NCBI GenBank assembly: GCA_947629415.1
Contig: CANRDP010000008.1
Coordinates: 1 to 49,689, forward strand
Reading direction: 5' to 3'
DNA length: 49,689 nt
From: an uncultured Bacilli bacterium
GTDB lineage: Bacteria > Bacillota_I > Bacilli_A > RFN20 > CAG-449
A model generated the notes under the pieces. That model saw nothing but the letters and a program-made list of their open reading frames with translations, had not been told where the DNA came from and did not search any database. Positions 26,736 through 35,610 of this stretch are shown here, piece by piece (positions within the stretch are counted from its first letter, which is position 1; each line of letters opens with the position of its first letter). A program made the translations under genes and the position numbers.

Positions 26736-28701
26736 ATTTCATCTTATTTCTCCTTATAAACCAACAGGAGATCAACCCGAGGCAATTCAAGCTTTAACGG
26801 AAGGCTTAAACGAAGGAAAAAAATTTCAAGTACTTCTCGGGGCAACCGGGACAGGAAAAACTTTTACCGTGGCCAATGTCATTGAAAAGGTAAATCGTCC
26901 TACGTTGGTTTTGGTACACAATAAAACTTTAGCCGGGCAACTTTATAGTGAATTTAAAGAATTATTTCCGGAGAATCGAGTAGAATATTTCGTATCCAAT
27001 TTCGATTTTTATCAACCGGAAGCATATATTCCTTCTTCGGACACCTACATTGATAAAAACGCTGTAATGAACGAAGAAATAGAAATTATGCGCGCATCGG
27101 CGATTAATTCCGTTTTGGAAAGAAGAGATACCATTATTGTAGCTTCCGTGGCTTCTATCTACGGATTAACGGATCCCGCGGAATATCGTTCTTTGGCCTT
27201 CTTTTTATATGTTGGAATGCCTTTGAATCGAAAGGAACTTTTTGCAAAATTAGTGGATGCGCAATATCTTCGTAATAACATGGATTTAACTCCGGGAACA
27301 TTTCGTGCCAACGGAGATGTGATTGAAATTGCTCCGCCATCGACTACCGAAAAAATTCTTCGCATTCTTTTGGATTTTGATGATAAGATCGAAGAAATTT
27401 TGGAATGTGATGCTTTAACCGGTGAAGTTTTACATCAATATAAAGAATATCCTATTTTCCCCGCTCATGAACACGCTTCTACAATGGATCGAATAGAAAA
27501 AGCAGTGCAAACGATTAAAGAAGAATTAAAAGAAAGATTATATTTTTTTCATAGTCAAGGAAAATATTTAGAGGAAGAACGCTTATCGCAACGAACAAAT
27601 CGAGATATAGAATCGCTATTAGAATTCGGTATTTGCCCCGGAATCGAAAATTATGCACGACATATTGATGGTCGAAAAGAAGGAGAAACACCTTATTGTC
27701 TTTTTGATTATTTACCCAAAGACTATCTTTTGATTGTCGATGAATCGCATGTTTCTTTTTCTCAAGTTCGCGGAATGTATAACGGGGATCGTTCCCGAAA
27801 AGAAACCTTGGTAGAATATGGTTTCCGTTTACCTTCTGCTTTAGATAATCGTCCTTTGAACTTTGAAGAATTCGAAGGAAAAATCCATCAAGTTATTTGT
27901 ACTTCCGCAACACCGGGAGATTATGAATTAAATAAAACCGGCGGTGAAGTCGTAGAACAAATTATTCGACCGACAGGACTTTTGGATCCTGTGGTGGAAG
28001 TAAGAAAAGTATCCAATCCAATTTATGATTTAATCGGTGAAATTGATAAAACGGTAGCAAATAATGAGCGTGTTATGATTGTTACGATGACAATTCGTGA
28101 CGCAGAAAACTTAACTTCTTATTTAAAAGAACAAGGAAAAAAAGTAGTTTATCTTCATAATGAAACGAAGACTTTGGAAAGAACTTCCATTATTTATCAA
28201 TTACGAAAAGGAAAATACGATGTACTGGTCGGAATTAATCTTTTGCGGGAAGGTTTGGATATTCCGGAAGTATCTTTAATTGCCATATTGGATGCCGATA
28301 AGGAGGGCTTTTTAAGATCGACGCGTTCACTTATCCAAATCATCGGACGCGCGGCAAGAAATGTTCATGGTCGTGTCTTAATGTATGCGCAAAAGATAAC
28401 AGATTCCATGCAATCTGCCATTCAGGAAACAAATCGAAGAAGAACCATTCAAGAAAAATATAATGAAGAGCATCATATTATTCCAAAAACCATTGTAAAA
28501 GAAATACGTCCACCGTTGAAAGTGATGGATGATCCTTTGGAAATGAAACCGAAGAAAAAAGTTAAATTAACTCGTAAAGAAAAAGAAATGGAAATTCGTC
28601 GTGTCGAAAAAGAAATGCGTGAAGCAGCCCGAAATATGGATTTTGAACGTGCTGCAACCTTACGGGATATTCTTTTTGAATTGCGCGATGAGTCTTATTG
28701 A
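26722..28701 (+). CDS. uvrB: Excinuclease ABC subunit B
   Basis: A 659-residue UvrB, the damage-verifying helicase-like subunit of nucleotide excision repair. Walker A GATGTGKT is at 40-47, the damage-probing beta-hairpin lies around 90-115 (FYQPEAYIPSSDTYI), the DESH motif sits near 337-340, helicase motif VI is in the RAARN block, and a UVR domain that contacts UvrC occupies about 620-656. Its 3' end overlaps a convergent ABC transporter gene by 7 bases. uvrA is not downstream, unlike in many Bacillota, so it must be elsewhere. Confidence 0.97.
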   Translation: MEKNKFHLISPYKPTGDQPEAIQALTEGLNEGKKFQVLLGATGTGKTFTVANVIEKVNRPTLVLVHNKTLAGQLYSEFKELFPENRVEYFVSNFDFYQPEAYIPSSDTYIDKNAVMNEEIEIMRASAINSVLERRDTIIVASVASIYGLTDPAEYRSLAFFLYVGMPLNRKELFAKLVDAQYLRNNMDLTPGTFRANGDVIEIAPPSTTEKILRILLDFDDKIEEILECDALTGEVLHQYKEYPIFPAHEHASTMDRIEKAVQTIKEELKERLYFFHSQGKYLEEERLSQRTNRDIESLLEFGICPGIENYARHIDGRKEGETPYCLFDYLPKDYLLIVDESHVSFSQVRGMYNGDRSRKETLVEYGFRLPSALDNRPLNFEEFEGKIHQVICTSATPGDYELNKTGGEVVEQIIRPTGLLDPVVEVRKVSNPIYDLIGEIDKTVANNERVMIVTMTIRDAENLTSYLKEQGKKVVYLHNETKTLERTSIIYQLRKGKYDVLVGINLLREGLDIPEVSLIAILDADKEGFLRSTRSLIQIIGRAARNVHGRVLMYAQKITDSMQSAIQETNRRRTIQEKYNEEHHIIPKTIVKEIRPPLKVMDDPLEMKPKKKVKLTRKEKEMEIRRVEKEMREAARNMDFERAATLRDILFELRDESY

Positions 28702-30485
28702 TATTGCGATTGATGCAAGGAATAATAAACGCCTTTTTTGGCCATTAAAGATTCATGTGTACCTTGTTCTACAATATCTCCGTCATAGACCACCAAAATT
28801 AAATCGGCATTACGTATGGTTGATAAGCGATGTGCAATGACAAAACAAGTTTTATCTTTCATTAATGCTAACATTGCATCTTGAATTCTTTTTTCTGTGC
28901 GTGTATCTACCGATGATGTTGCTTCGTCTAAAATAAGCATTTGCGACTGACTCAAAAAGGCACGGGCAATGGTTAACAATTGTTTTTGCCCTTTGGATAA
29001 ACTTCCTCCTTCTTCCGCGATTCTTTCTTCATATCCATTTTTTAATTTTGTGATAAAAGAATCCGCATGTGCCATTTTTGCTGCTTGAATGATTTGCTCT
29101 TCTGTGGCATTTTCATTTCCATAGGCGATATTTTCTTTAATCGTTCCTTCAAATAAAAAGCTATCCTGTAAAACCATAGAATAAAATCTTCTTAATTTAT
29201 CCGATGGAATTTGATTGATGTTTTGCCCATCCAAAAGAATTTTTCCCTGCTGGGGAATATAAAATTTCATTAAAAGATTTATAATGGTCGTTTTTCCCGC
29301 GCCTGTCGGACCTACTATTGCAGTCATACTGCCTTTCTTCGCATGGAAGGATAAATCATGTAAGATGGTACGACTTGAATTATAAGAGAATTGTACATGG
29401 TCGAACTCGACATCCCCCTCTGCTTTTGTTACATTCAAGATTGGTTCTTGATTAAAGTTTTCTTCTTTTTCATTGAGTAAAGTGAAAACTCTTTCTCCGG
29501 CAGCTAAGGCACTTTGAATTTCCGCAAACAAATTTAATGTTTCATTAATCGGCCCGGAAAATTTACGAGAATAAAATATAAAGGATGAAATTTGGCCTAA
29601 ACTCATCCATTTATATAAATACAAAAGAGCACCAAAAACCGCAATAAACGAAAGAGATAAATTATTGACAAAATTTACAAACGGACCTGTCTTGGAACTA
29701 TAATACTCTGCTTCATAAGCACGTGAAGTTGCTAATTCATTATATTCTTCAAATTGATTCAAAATTTGTTCTTCTCTTCCATAAGCTTTAATACTTCTTA
29801 ATCCACTGATTCGTTCTTCACTGAATCCACTATAACTTCCGTAGGCTTCGCTTCGCATACGGAAAAGTTTTTTTGATTTCCGAGACATCTTTCTTGTGAT
29901 GATAAAAGAAATCGGTATCGTAATTACAAATACCAATGTCAATAAAGGCATAATAAAGAGCATCATAATCAAAGATCCAATGACATTAACTGCTGCAGAA
30001 GCAATAGACACAACATCCGTGGAAAGACTTGTGGATATGGTATTAATATCATAACTGACAAGAGAAATAATATCTCCGGATTGATGACTATCATAAAAAG
30101 AAACCGGCAACTTTTTCAAATGTTCGAACACATCATATCGCATAGCTTCACCGATATGTTGTGCAATCGAAAGCATCGTCAAAGATAACAAATAAGATAA
30201 TAAAGAAGAAACAACATAGAAAATAATCAAAAGAACGATATAAAAATATACCTCAGGAAAGTTTACATTCCCTTCTCCTACGATCGCATCGATACACTTC
30301 CCGGATAAATAGGGACCGATTAAGGAAAAGAAAGACGAAGATAAAGAAAGAAACACTGCTAAGATTAATCGCATTTTGTAGCGCATTAAATATTTTGCCA
30401 AATTTTTTAATACGTATTTGGCATTTTTCGGCTTTGCATGTGCTTTGTTTCTTCCGGAATTGGAAAGAGGATTATAATTCGGCAT
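28695..30485 (-). CDS. ABC exporter half-transporter, catalytic-site subunit
   Basis: A 596-residue exporter with six transmembrane helices (about 35-330) and a nucleotide-binding domain. Walker A GPTGAGKTT, Walker B LILDEATSSVD with catalytic Glu, and H-loop IAHRLSTI are intact, but its signature is LSKGQ instead of LSGGQ. It complements the upstream subunit, whose Walker B is degenerate, so together they make one working and one degenerate ATP site, as in TM287/288 and BmrCD. An extended Lys-rich N-terminus of about 35 residues precedes helix 1. It overlaps the upstream gene by 14 bases. Substrate unknown; drugs or lipids are typical. Confidence 0.92.
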   Translation of the reverse strand: MPNYNPLSNSGRNKAHAKPKNAKYVLKNLAKYLMRYKMRLILAVFLSLSSSFFSLIGPYLSGKCIDAIVGEGNVNFPEVYFYIVLLIIFYVVSSLLSYLLSLTMLSIAQHIGEAMRYDVFEHLKKLPVSFYDSHQSGDIISLVSYDINTISTSLSTDVVSIASAAVNVIGSLIMMLFIMPLLTLVFVITIPISFIITRKMSRKSKKLFRMRSEAYGSYSGFSEERISGLRSIKAYGREEQILNQFEEYNELATSRAYEAEYYSSKTGPFVNFVNNLSLSFIAVFGALLYLYKWMSLGQISSFIFYSRKFSGPINETLNLFAEIQSALAAGERVFTLLNEKEENFNQEPILNVTKAEGDVEFDHVQFSYNSSRTILHDLSFHAKKGSMTAIVGPTGAGKTTIINLLMKFYIPQQGKILLDGQNINQIPSDKLRRFYSMVLQDSFLFEGTIKENIAYGNENATEEQIIQAAKMAHADSFITKLKNGYEERIAEEGGSLSKGQKQLLTIARAFLSQSQMLILDEATSSVDTRTEKRIQDAMLALMKDKTCFVIAHRLSTIRNADLILVVYDGDIVEQGTHESLMAKKGVYYSLHQSQYQ

Positions 30486-32187
30486 GATATCCTCCTTCTT
30501 GTAAAGTTAAAATTTCTCGGTATAAGCCCTTCTGTTCGGATAAGGAAGAATGATTTCCTTCTTCAATAATATATCCGTCATTCATCACTAAAATATGATC
30601 CATATCTTTTAAAGCCGTAGCACGAGAAGCAATTAAAATCATGGATGCCTTGGGATAATTCTTCTTTAATGCAAATCGGAATTTGGCATCTGTTTGAAAA
30701 TCCAAAGCGCTGGTGGAATCATCAAAAATAAGTATCTCCGGATTTCCATATAAAGCACGGGCCAATAAGATTCGTTGTTTTTGACCACCGGAAAGATTAC
30801 TTCCTTTTTGAGCTAATATTGTATTTTCTTTTTCTTTTAGTAAAGAAATAAATTCATCCGCTTGAGATGTCTCTATTGCCATTTTAAATCTTTCTTCATC
30901 ATATTCTCTTCCGAAAACAATATTATCTTTGATAGATTCGGAAAACAAAGAATCGTTTTGCATAGCAATTCCAAAACGCTTTCGATAAATCTTCGGATTC
31001 AAATCGGCAATATTTTTATTTTGATATCGGATGCTTCCTTTTGAAGGAGAATAAAAACCCAGCAAAAGTGAGATCAATGTTGTCTTTCCGCTTCCTGTTG
31101 GTCCGATAATTCCCAAAGTTTGTGATGGTTTTAAAGTAAAATTCAAATCAAAAACACAATCTTTATCCTCACCATAATGGAAGGAAACATGTTCAAACGA
31201 AATCTCTCCGTGAGAAGGAATTTCGTTATCCAAATTTTTTCTTTCTTCCGGAATGGCAAAAATATCTTCAATTCTTTTCAAAGATGCGTTTGCTCTTGAA
31301 ATATTCACAAATACTCTGGTTAAACTTAACGTAGCGTTTAAAATAATTGTGAAATAAGAAAGGAATGCCACGATAACCGGAGAATTGATATTTCCATCAA
31401 AAACACGATAGGCACCGAAAAGACATACACCTACAAGTCCCAAATTCAGCAATAAATTCATCAAAGGATTTATGGATGACATTAAGATACCGGTTTGAAT
31501 TTCTTTATTTTTAATATCCGCACTTTTACTTTGAAAACGTACAATTTCTTTATCTTCACGATTCAAAGCTTTAATAATTCTTACTCCATTATAATTTTCT
31601 CGCAATACAGCCACCATAAAGTCATTGGCTTTTTGAATATCACGATATTTCGGAATACCGTTTTTGGTAATTAGATATGAAAAAATCAATATCAGAGGAA
31701 TAAGAGCCAATAACAAAAGAGCTAACGGAACATCCAAGATAAAACACATGGCGAGCCCTCCGATTAATAAAATCGGAGCACGGATACCTAACCTTTGAAT
31801 CATACCGATAGCATTGTAAACATTAAAAATATCGGTTGAAATTCTCGTTGCCAATGTCGGTGCTCCTATTTTTGAAAAATCCTCGAAAGATAATTCTTCG
31901 ATTTTTTCAAATAAATCGTGTCTTAATTTTTTTGATGCAATTTTAGCAATAAATGCCGCGGATCGATTGGCCAATACATTAAAAAGAACACCGATAAAAG
32001 CACAAAAAATCATTAAAAGTCCCAAAAGTAAAATGGTAAGAATATCTTCTTTTGGAATAACTTGTTCGATAATATAATTTAAAATCAACGGTAAAATCAA
32101 ATCCATACATGTACCGATAATTTTAATTATGGTTTGTATGACTAATTTACCTTTATATGACGCTATATATTGCCAAATCCTTTTCAT
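30472..32187 (-). CDS. ABC exporter half-transporter, degenerate-site subunit
   Basis: A 571-residue half-transporter with six transmembrane helices in the first 310 residues. The nucleotide-binding domain has Walker A GPTGSGKTT and a perfect LSGGQ, but Walker B ends FDDSTSALD (Asp in place of the catalytic Glu) and the H-loop reads IASRATAL (Ser in place of His). It forms a heterodimer with the overlapping downstream gene. No ribosome site precedes the ATG; an extended -10 promoter lies 6 bases upstream, so the operon message is probably leaderless. Confidence 0.92.
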   Translation of the reverse strand: MKRIWQYIASYKGKLVIQTIIKIIGTCMDLILPLILNYIIEQVIPKEDILTILLLGLLMIFCAFIGVLFNVLANRSAAFIAKIASKKLRHDLFEKIEELSFEDFSKIGAPTLATRISTDIFNVYNAIGMIQRLGIRAPILLIGGLAMCFILDVPLALLLLALIPLILIFSYLITKNGIPKYRDIQKANDFMVAVLRENYNGVRIIKALNREDKEIVRFQSKSADIKNKEIQTGILMSSINPLMNLLLNLGLVGVCLFGAYRVFDGNINSPVIVAFLSYFTIILNATLSLTRVFVNISRANASLKRIEDIFAIPEERKNLDNEIPSHGEISFEHVSFHYGEDKDCVFDLNFTLKPSQTLGIIGPTGSGKTTLISLLLGFYSPSKGSIRYQNKNIADLNPKIYRKRFGIAMQNDSLFSESIKDNIVFGREYDEERFKMAIETSQADEFISLLKEKENTILAQKGSNLSGGQKQRILLARALYGNPEILIFDDSTSALDFQTDAKFRFALKKNYPKASMILIASRATALKDMDHILVMNDGYIIEEGNHSSLSEQKGLYREILTLQEGGYHAEL

Positions 32188-32193
32188 AAAATA

Positions 32194-32222
32194 AAGATAG
32201 CACTTGAATATTTAAAAATCAA
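32194..32222 (-). promoter_or_regulatory. Promoter of the first ABC exporter operon, leaderless layout
   Basis: On the minus strand TTGATT (32222-32217), a 17-base spacer ending in TGC, TATCTT (32199-32194), then 6 bases to the ATG. Both boxes and the TGn extension are good, and no Shine-Dalgarno is present. Confidence 0.65.
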
Positions 32223-32231
32223 TTTTTACAT

Positions 32232-32256
32232 AAAAAAAAGGGGAAGCCCCCTTTTT
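32232..32256 (-). terminator. Terminator of the 76-residue membrane protein gene
   Basis: On the minus strand an A-run and GGGG pair with CCCC and a T-run around a short loop, followed by eight T. It separates the small gene from the ABC operon promoter. Confidence 0.8.
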
Positions 32257-32284
32257 CCTAAAATAAAAATAAAATGATCGGTAA

Positions 32285-32515
32285 TTAATCTGCCCAAAGA
32301 AGATGATTTGCAACTAAAACACAAACTAAATCTACCCAACCTAAAATCGTACCGGTAACTGGAATAATTGCAAGAATTAAACCTACGATATTTGTGGTTT
32401 TAGGCTTTTCAAGGACAGCAGTAACTCTTACAACAATTTCAGTAACCCAGTTGACAAATGGAACTAAAAGAAGAAGAATTTGGACTAATCTTGATTGTTT
32501 ATTAAACCATTTCAT
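32285..32515 (-). CDS. Small membrane protein, unknown function
   Basis: A 76-residue protein with a short basic N-terminus (MKWFNKQSR) and two hydrophobic helices, about 10-33 (with a VNW turn) and 42-70. AGGAGG lies 8 bases before the ATG and a strong terminator follows, so it is a real monocistronic gene. I do not recognise a named family; the high Trp/Val content and size resemble small hydrophobic proteins seen across Bacillota genomes. It lies just upstream of the ABC exporter operon but is separated from it by the terminator. Confidence 0.7.
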   Translation of the reverse strand: MKWFNKQSRLVQILLLLVPFVNWVTEIVVRVTAVLEKPKTTNIVGLILAIIPVTGTILGWVDLVCVLVANHLLWAD

Positions 32516-32616
32516 ATTTTATTTCCTCCTATACATTAATAATAAATTTTTTATTCATCAATATCAATAATATTTCGCAATTTTGAATATAATTTCATTG
32601 GAAAAATATGATTTTT

Positions 32617-32645
32617 TATTTCTTTAAGAAGAAATATGTTATACT
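32617..32645 (+). promoter_or_regulatory. Extended -10 promoter with palindrome, GNAT operon
   Basis: TATACT at 32640-32645 preceded by TGT (extended -10). An 8-bp perfect inverted repeat TATTTCTT/AAGAAATA (32617-32636, loop TAAG) fills the spacer and could be an operator. Confidence 0.5.
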
Positions 32646-32667
32646 TAATTTTAAGGAGTATCTTCCT

Positions 32668-33276
32668 ATGAAAAAAATTAAATTTAAAATTCCTTTTTTA
32701 AAAAAGAAGAAGGTCAAGAAACTTGAATCTGCGACTTTACAGGGCGAAAAAGTCCTTTTAAGAAAATTAAAAGTTACCGATGCTATTTTTGCTTATGATA
32801 CATTTGAAGAGTACAAAGGATTTTGCTATCACCCTTTTAATAATTTAAATACTGTGGATGATGTTACCCTTTATTTAATGAATTATGTTTCCCGCTATGA
32901 TCAGGGAATCTCTATCGGATGGGCGATTACTTCTTCAAAAACAAAAGAATTTATTGGTATGATTCAAGTTCCTTTCTGGTATCCGGAAGAACGAAATTGT
33001 TCTTTAAATTTTTATATTGTCAAAGGTTTGAAAAAATCTTATTTGGAAGAAGCCATAAAACTCGTTTGTGGTTATTTGTTTTCCACAAAACTTGTTCGTA
33101 GAATCCAAGTGAAAATCGATGCCGAAGATACTTTTAATGAAGAAGTATTGATTCATAGTGGTTTCTTTTATGAAGGAACGCAAAGAAAATATGCTTTTTA
33201 TCACGAGAAATATCATGATGTAAAACTTTATTCTCTTCTAGAAGATGAAGTAGTTGTTCAGGAGGAAAAACAATGA
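32668..33276 (+). CDS. GNAT family acetyltransferase (RimJ/RimL type)
   Basis: A 202-residue protein with a very basic N-terminus (MKKIKFKIPFLKKKKVKKL) followed by a GNAT fold: LRKLKVTDAIFAYD begins the domain, IGWAITSSKTKEFIGMIQV gives strands 2-4 and LVRRIQVKIDAEDTFNEEVLIHSGFFYEG the acetyl-CoA-binding end. RimJ/RimL relatives acetylate N-termini or small molecules. The classical Q/RxxGxG/A loop is weak. The start at 32668 is set by AAGGAG 9 bases upstream; an in-frame ATG at 32608 precedes the promoter. It overlaps the glycosyltransferase by 4 bases (ATGA), so both belong to one operon. Confidence 0.8.
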   Translation: MKKIKFKIPFLKKKKVKKLESATLQGEKVLLRKLKVTDAIFAYDTFEEYKGFCYHPFNNLNTVDDVTLYLMNYVSRYDQGISIGWAITSSKTKEFIGMIQVPFWYPEERNCSLNFYIVKGLKKSYLEEAIKLVCGYLFSTKLVRRIQVKIDAEDTFNEEVLIHSGFFYEGTQRKYAFYHEKYHDVKLYSLLEDEVVVQEEKQ

Positions 33277-34235
33277 AAAAATTGATTTCTTTAATTGCTC
33301 CGATGTATAACGAAGAGGAAATGGCTCCGATTTTTTATGAAACCATTGTGAAAATCATGAATCAATTAAAAGACCGCTATAACACGGAACTTATTTTGGT
33401 AAATGATGGAAGTAAAGATCGAACTTGGGAAATTTTAAAAAATCTCTATGAAAAAGATAATCGAATTCATGCAATTTCTTTTTCTAGAAATTTTGGGCAA
33501 GAAGCAGCAGTCGCTGCAGGATTAGCTCTTTCCAAAGGTGATGCATGTATTTTAATGGATGCCGATTTACAAGATCCTCCGGAATTGATTTTGGAAATGT
33601 TAAAAAAATATGAAGAAGGCTATGAAGTGGTAAACGCCAAAAGAGTCGATCGAAAAAAAGATACGTTTCTCAAACGTTATACCGCAAAAAAATATTACGA
33701 TGTTATCCATACATTATCTGGAAAAATCCGTGTCCCGAAAAATGTTAATAATTTTCGCTTGATTTCCCGAAAAGTAGTTGATCAAATCAATGCTTTGCCA
33801 GAAAGGAATCGTGTATTTCGCGTTTTGGTGCCTTTCGTCGGATATAAAACAACGGAAATTGAATTTGTACGCCGCAAAAGACCAAAAGGAGAAACAAAAT
33901 ATAATTTTTCCAATATGTTTAAATTAGCGGGAGATTCCATTACTTCTTCCTCATTAAAGCCTTTAACCTGGCCTTTGAAATGTGGTATTTTTCTTTCTTC
34001 CGTTTCTTTTTTAGGACTTATCACGTTTATTGTTTTTTATATTTTGGAATGTTTGAAAGTGGAACCGTTTCTTTATCTTCCTAATGCTTTCTTTCTACTC
34101 ATATTCTTATTGCTCTTTTGCTTTGGAATTCTGTTTATTTTTACCGGAATTATCGCTCAATATGTTGGGAAAGCCTATATTGAAGCGCAAGACCGGCCCT
34201 TGTATATTATCGATGAAGAATTGAAAAACAAATAA
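33273..34235 (+). CDS. GtrB/DPM1-like family 2 glycosyltransferase
   Basis: A 320-residue membrane-anchored glycosyltransferase of the dolichyl-phosphate mannose synthase-like group. The GT-A domain has APMYNEEE (9-16), NDGSKDRT (44-51) and the metal-binding D96-A-D98; two transmembrane helices follow at about 230-255 and 265-295. Such enzymes put glucose or another sugar on undecaprenyl phosphate at the inner face of the membrane for transfer to surface polymers. No flippase or acceptor transferase is adjacent. It is translationally coupled to the GNAT gene and ends at a terminator. Confidence 0.88.
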   Translation: MKKLISLIAPMYNEEEMAPIFYETIVKIMNQLKDRYNTELILVNDGSKDRTWEILKNLYEKDNRIHAISFSRNFGQEAAVAAGLALSKGDACILMDADLQDPPELILEMLKKYEEGYEVVNAKRVDRKKDTFLKRYTAKKYYDVIHTLSGKIRVPKNVNNFRLISRKVVDQINALPERNRVFRVLVPFVGYKTTEIEFVRRKRPKGETKYNFSNMFKLAGDSITSSSLKPLTWPLKCGIFLSSVSFLGLITFIVFYILECLKVEPFLYLPNAFFLLIFLLLFCFGILFIFTGIIAQYVGKAYIEAQDRPLYIIDEELKNK

Positions 34236-34266
34236 AAAATCCAAGAATATTCCTTGGATTTTTTTA
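34235..34266 (+). terminator. Bidirectional terminator between glycosyltransferase and tldE
   Basis: An 11-bp stem, AAAAATCCAAG (34235-34245) with CTTGGATTTTT (34253-34263), loop of 7, T-run after it and A-run before it, serving both convergent genes. Confidence 0.85.
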
Positions 34267-34284
34267 TACGTTTTTTTTGTTTTT

Positions 34285-35610
34285 TTAATTCCCGGATATC
34301 GCCATGGATTTAATGTACATAGAAGATGAAGTAAATCCGGAGGATAATAATTCCGAATCACTTCCGACTTCTTTGATATTTTGAATCATATCAAATAAAT
34401 TTCCCGCGACGGTAATCAGTGTTATCGGTCTTCCTTTCTTTCCGTTTTCAATCTGATATCCTTTTGCCTGTAAGGAAAAATTACCCGATTGTGCATTCAT
34501 TCCTGCATGCAAGCCTTCCACGGAAGTAATGTAAATTCCATCTTGAACAACTTGAAAAAGTTCATTTAATGATTTTTTTCCGGGTTTCAAATAAATATTG
34601 ACGAAGGATATTCCTGCTTTCCCATCTCCGCCTTTATAACCGTTTCCTGTCGGTTCAACATTAAATTTTCGAGCATTTTTTAAATCATAAAGATATGTTT
34701 TCAAAATACCTTTATCCACGATTTTTTTGTTCGAAGTGGCAACACCTTCATCATCAAAAGAACGGAAAAACATATTGCGGGTTAAAGGCCGTTCTTCAAT
34801 TGTTAATTTTTTTGAAGCAATTTTGGTATTTAACTTATCCACGAGCATACTCGACTTTTTACTGATGGCTTCCGCAGAAGCAGAAGATAAAAAGAAGGAA
34901 AGAAGACTTGCAACGACTTTTTTATCCAAAATCGTCTTATATTTCCCGGATTTACATGGTTTTCCTCCGAGTTGAGAAATTGTTTTATCCACGACTTCAC
35001 GAACAATTTCATTCGGATTAAATTTATCAAAGTCATTTTCAAAACTTATTTTATATCCGGATTTTGTTTCTCCACTTTCATCCGTGGCATGTGCACAAAC
35101 ATAATAAACAAGCGAATTGGATTTATTCTTCAGTTTTAATCCATAGGAATTCAATAATCCGATTTCCGACTCGGATTCCGAATATTCTATTTCGACTTCA
35201 CGTATCCTGGAATCCGCTTTTCTTAATGATCTTTCCATTTCTTTTGCCAAAGCAATTTTATGTTCTGTCGGAATCTTTTTATATTCGCCGTTATAGACAT
35301 TTTTCTTTACATATCGTGCGCTTCCTTTATAAATTTCGGCAATTTCTTTTGTTTCATTGATTCCTGCGTTTTCTTTTATTTGCTCTACAACATATTTCGG
35401 AGTGCAACGATCTTTTTTTTCTGTGGAACAATATCCGAATTTACCCTTGTAGATTCCTCGGGCAGTCAGAGCATAAGTATCGGAAACACGATACGATTCA
35501 ATTTCTTCATGGAATAAAGAAAAGGATAAGGAAGATTCTTTTTCATAATATAGTTCCAGAGCTTCCAATCCTATTTTTTCTGCTTCTTCAAAGTAAATAT
35601 CGAATTTCAT
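34285..35610 (-). CDS. TldE/PmbA metallopeptidase-like subunit
   Basis: A 441-residue TldD/PmbA-family protein without HExxxH, thus the TldE (PmbA) partner. It has the family features: N-terminal subdomain (1-190), the GVATSNKKIVDKGILKTYLYDLKNARK segment in the middle, and the glycine-rich C-terminus. In E. coli TldD and TldE form a heterodimer that removes leader peptides from microcin B17 and degrades unfolded peptides such as CcdA, TldE lining the tunnel. The gene overlaps tldD by 4 bases with a GGAGG site just upstream, so stoichiometric expression is expected. Confidence 0.9.
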   Translation of the reverse strand: MKFDIYFEEAEKIGLEALELYYEKESSLSFSLFHEEIESYRVSDTYALTARGIYKGKFGYCSTEKKDRCTPKYVVEQIKENAGINETKEIAEIYKGSARYVKKNVYNGEYKKIPTEHKIALAKEMERSLRKADSRIREVEIEYSESESEIGLLNSYGLKLKNKSNSLVYYVCAHATDESGETKSGYKISFENDFDKFNPNEIVREVVDKTISQLGGKPCKSGKYKTILDKKVVASLLSFFLSSASAEAISKKSSMLVDKLNTKIASKKLTIEERPLTRNMFFRSFDDEGVATSNKKIVDKGILKTYLYDLKNARKFNVEPTGNGYKGGDGKAGISFVNIYLKPGKKSLNELFQVVQDGIYITSVEGLHAGMNAQSGNFSLQAKGYQIENGKKGRPITLITVAGNLFDMIQNIKEVGSDSELLSSGFTSSSMYIKSMAISGN

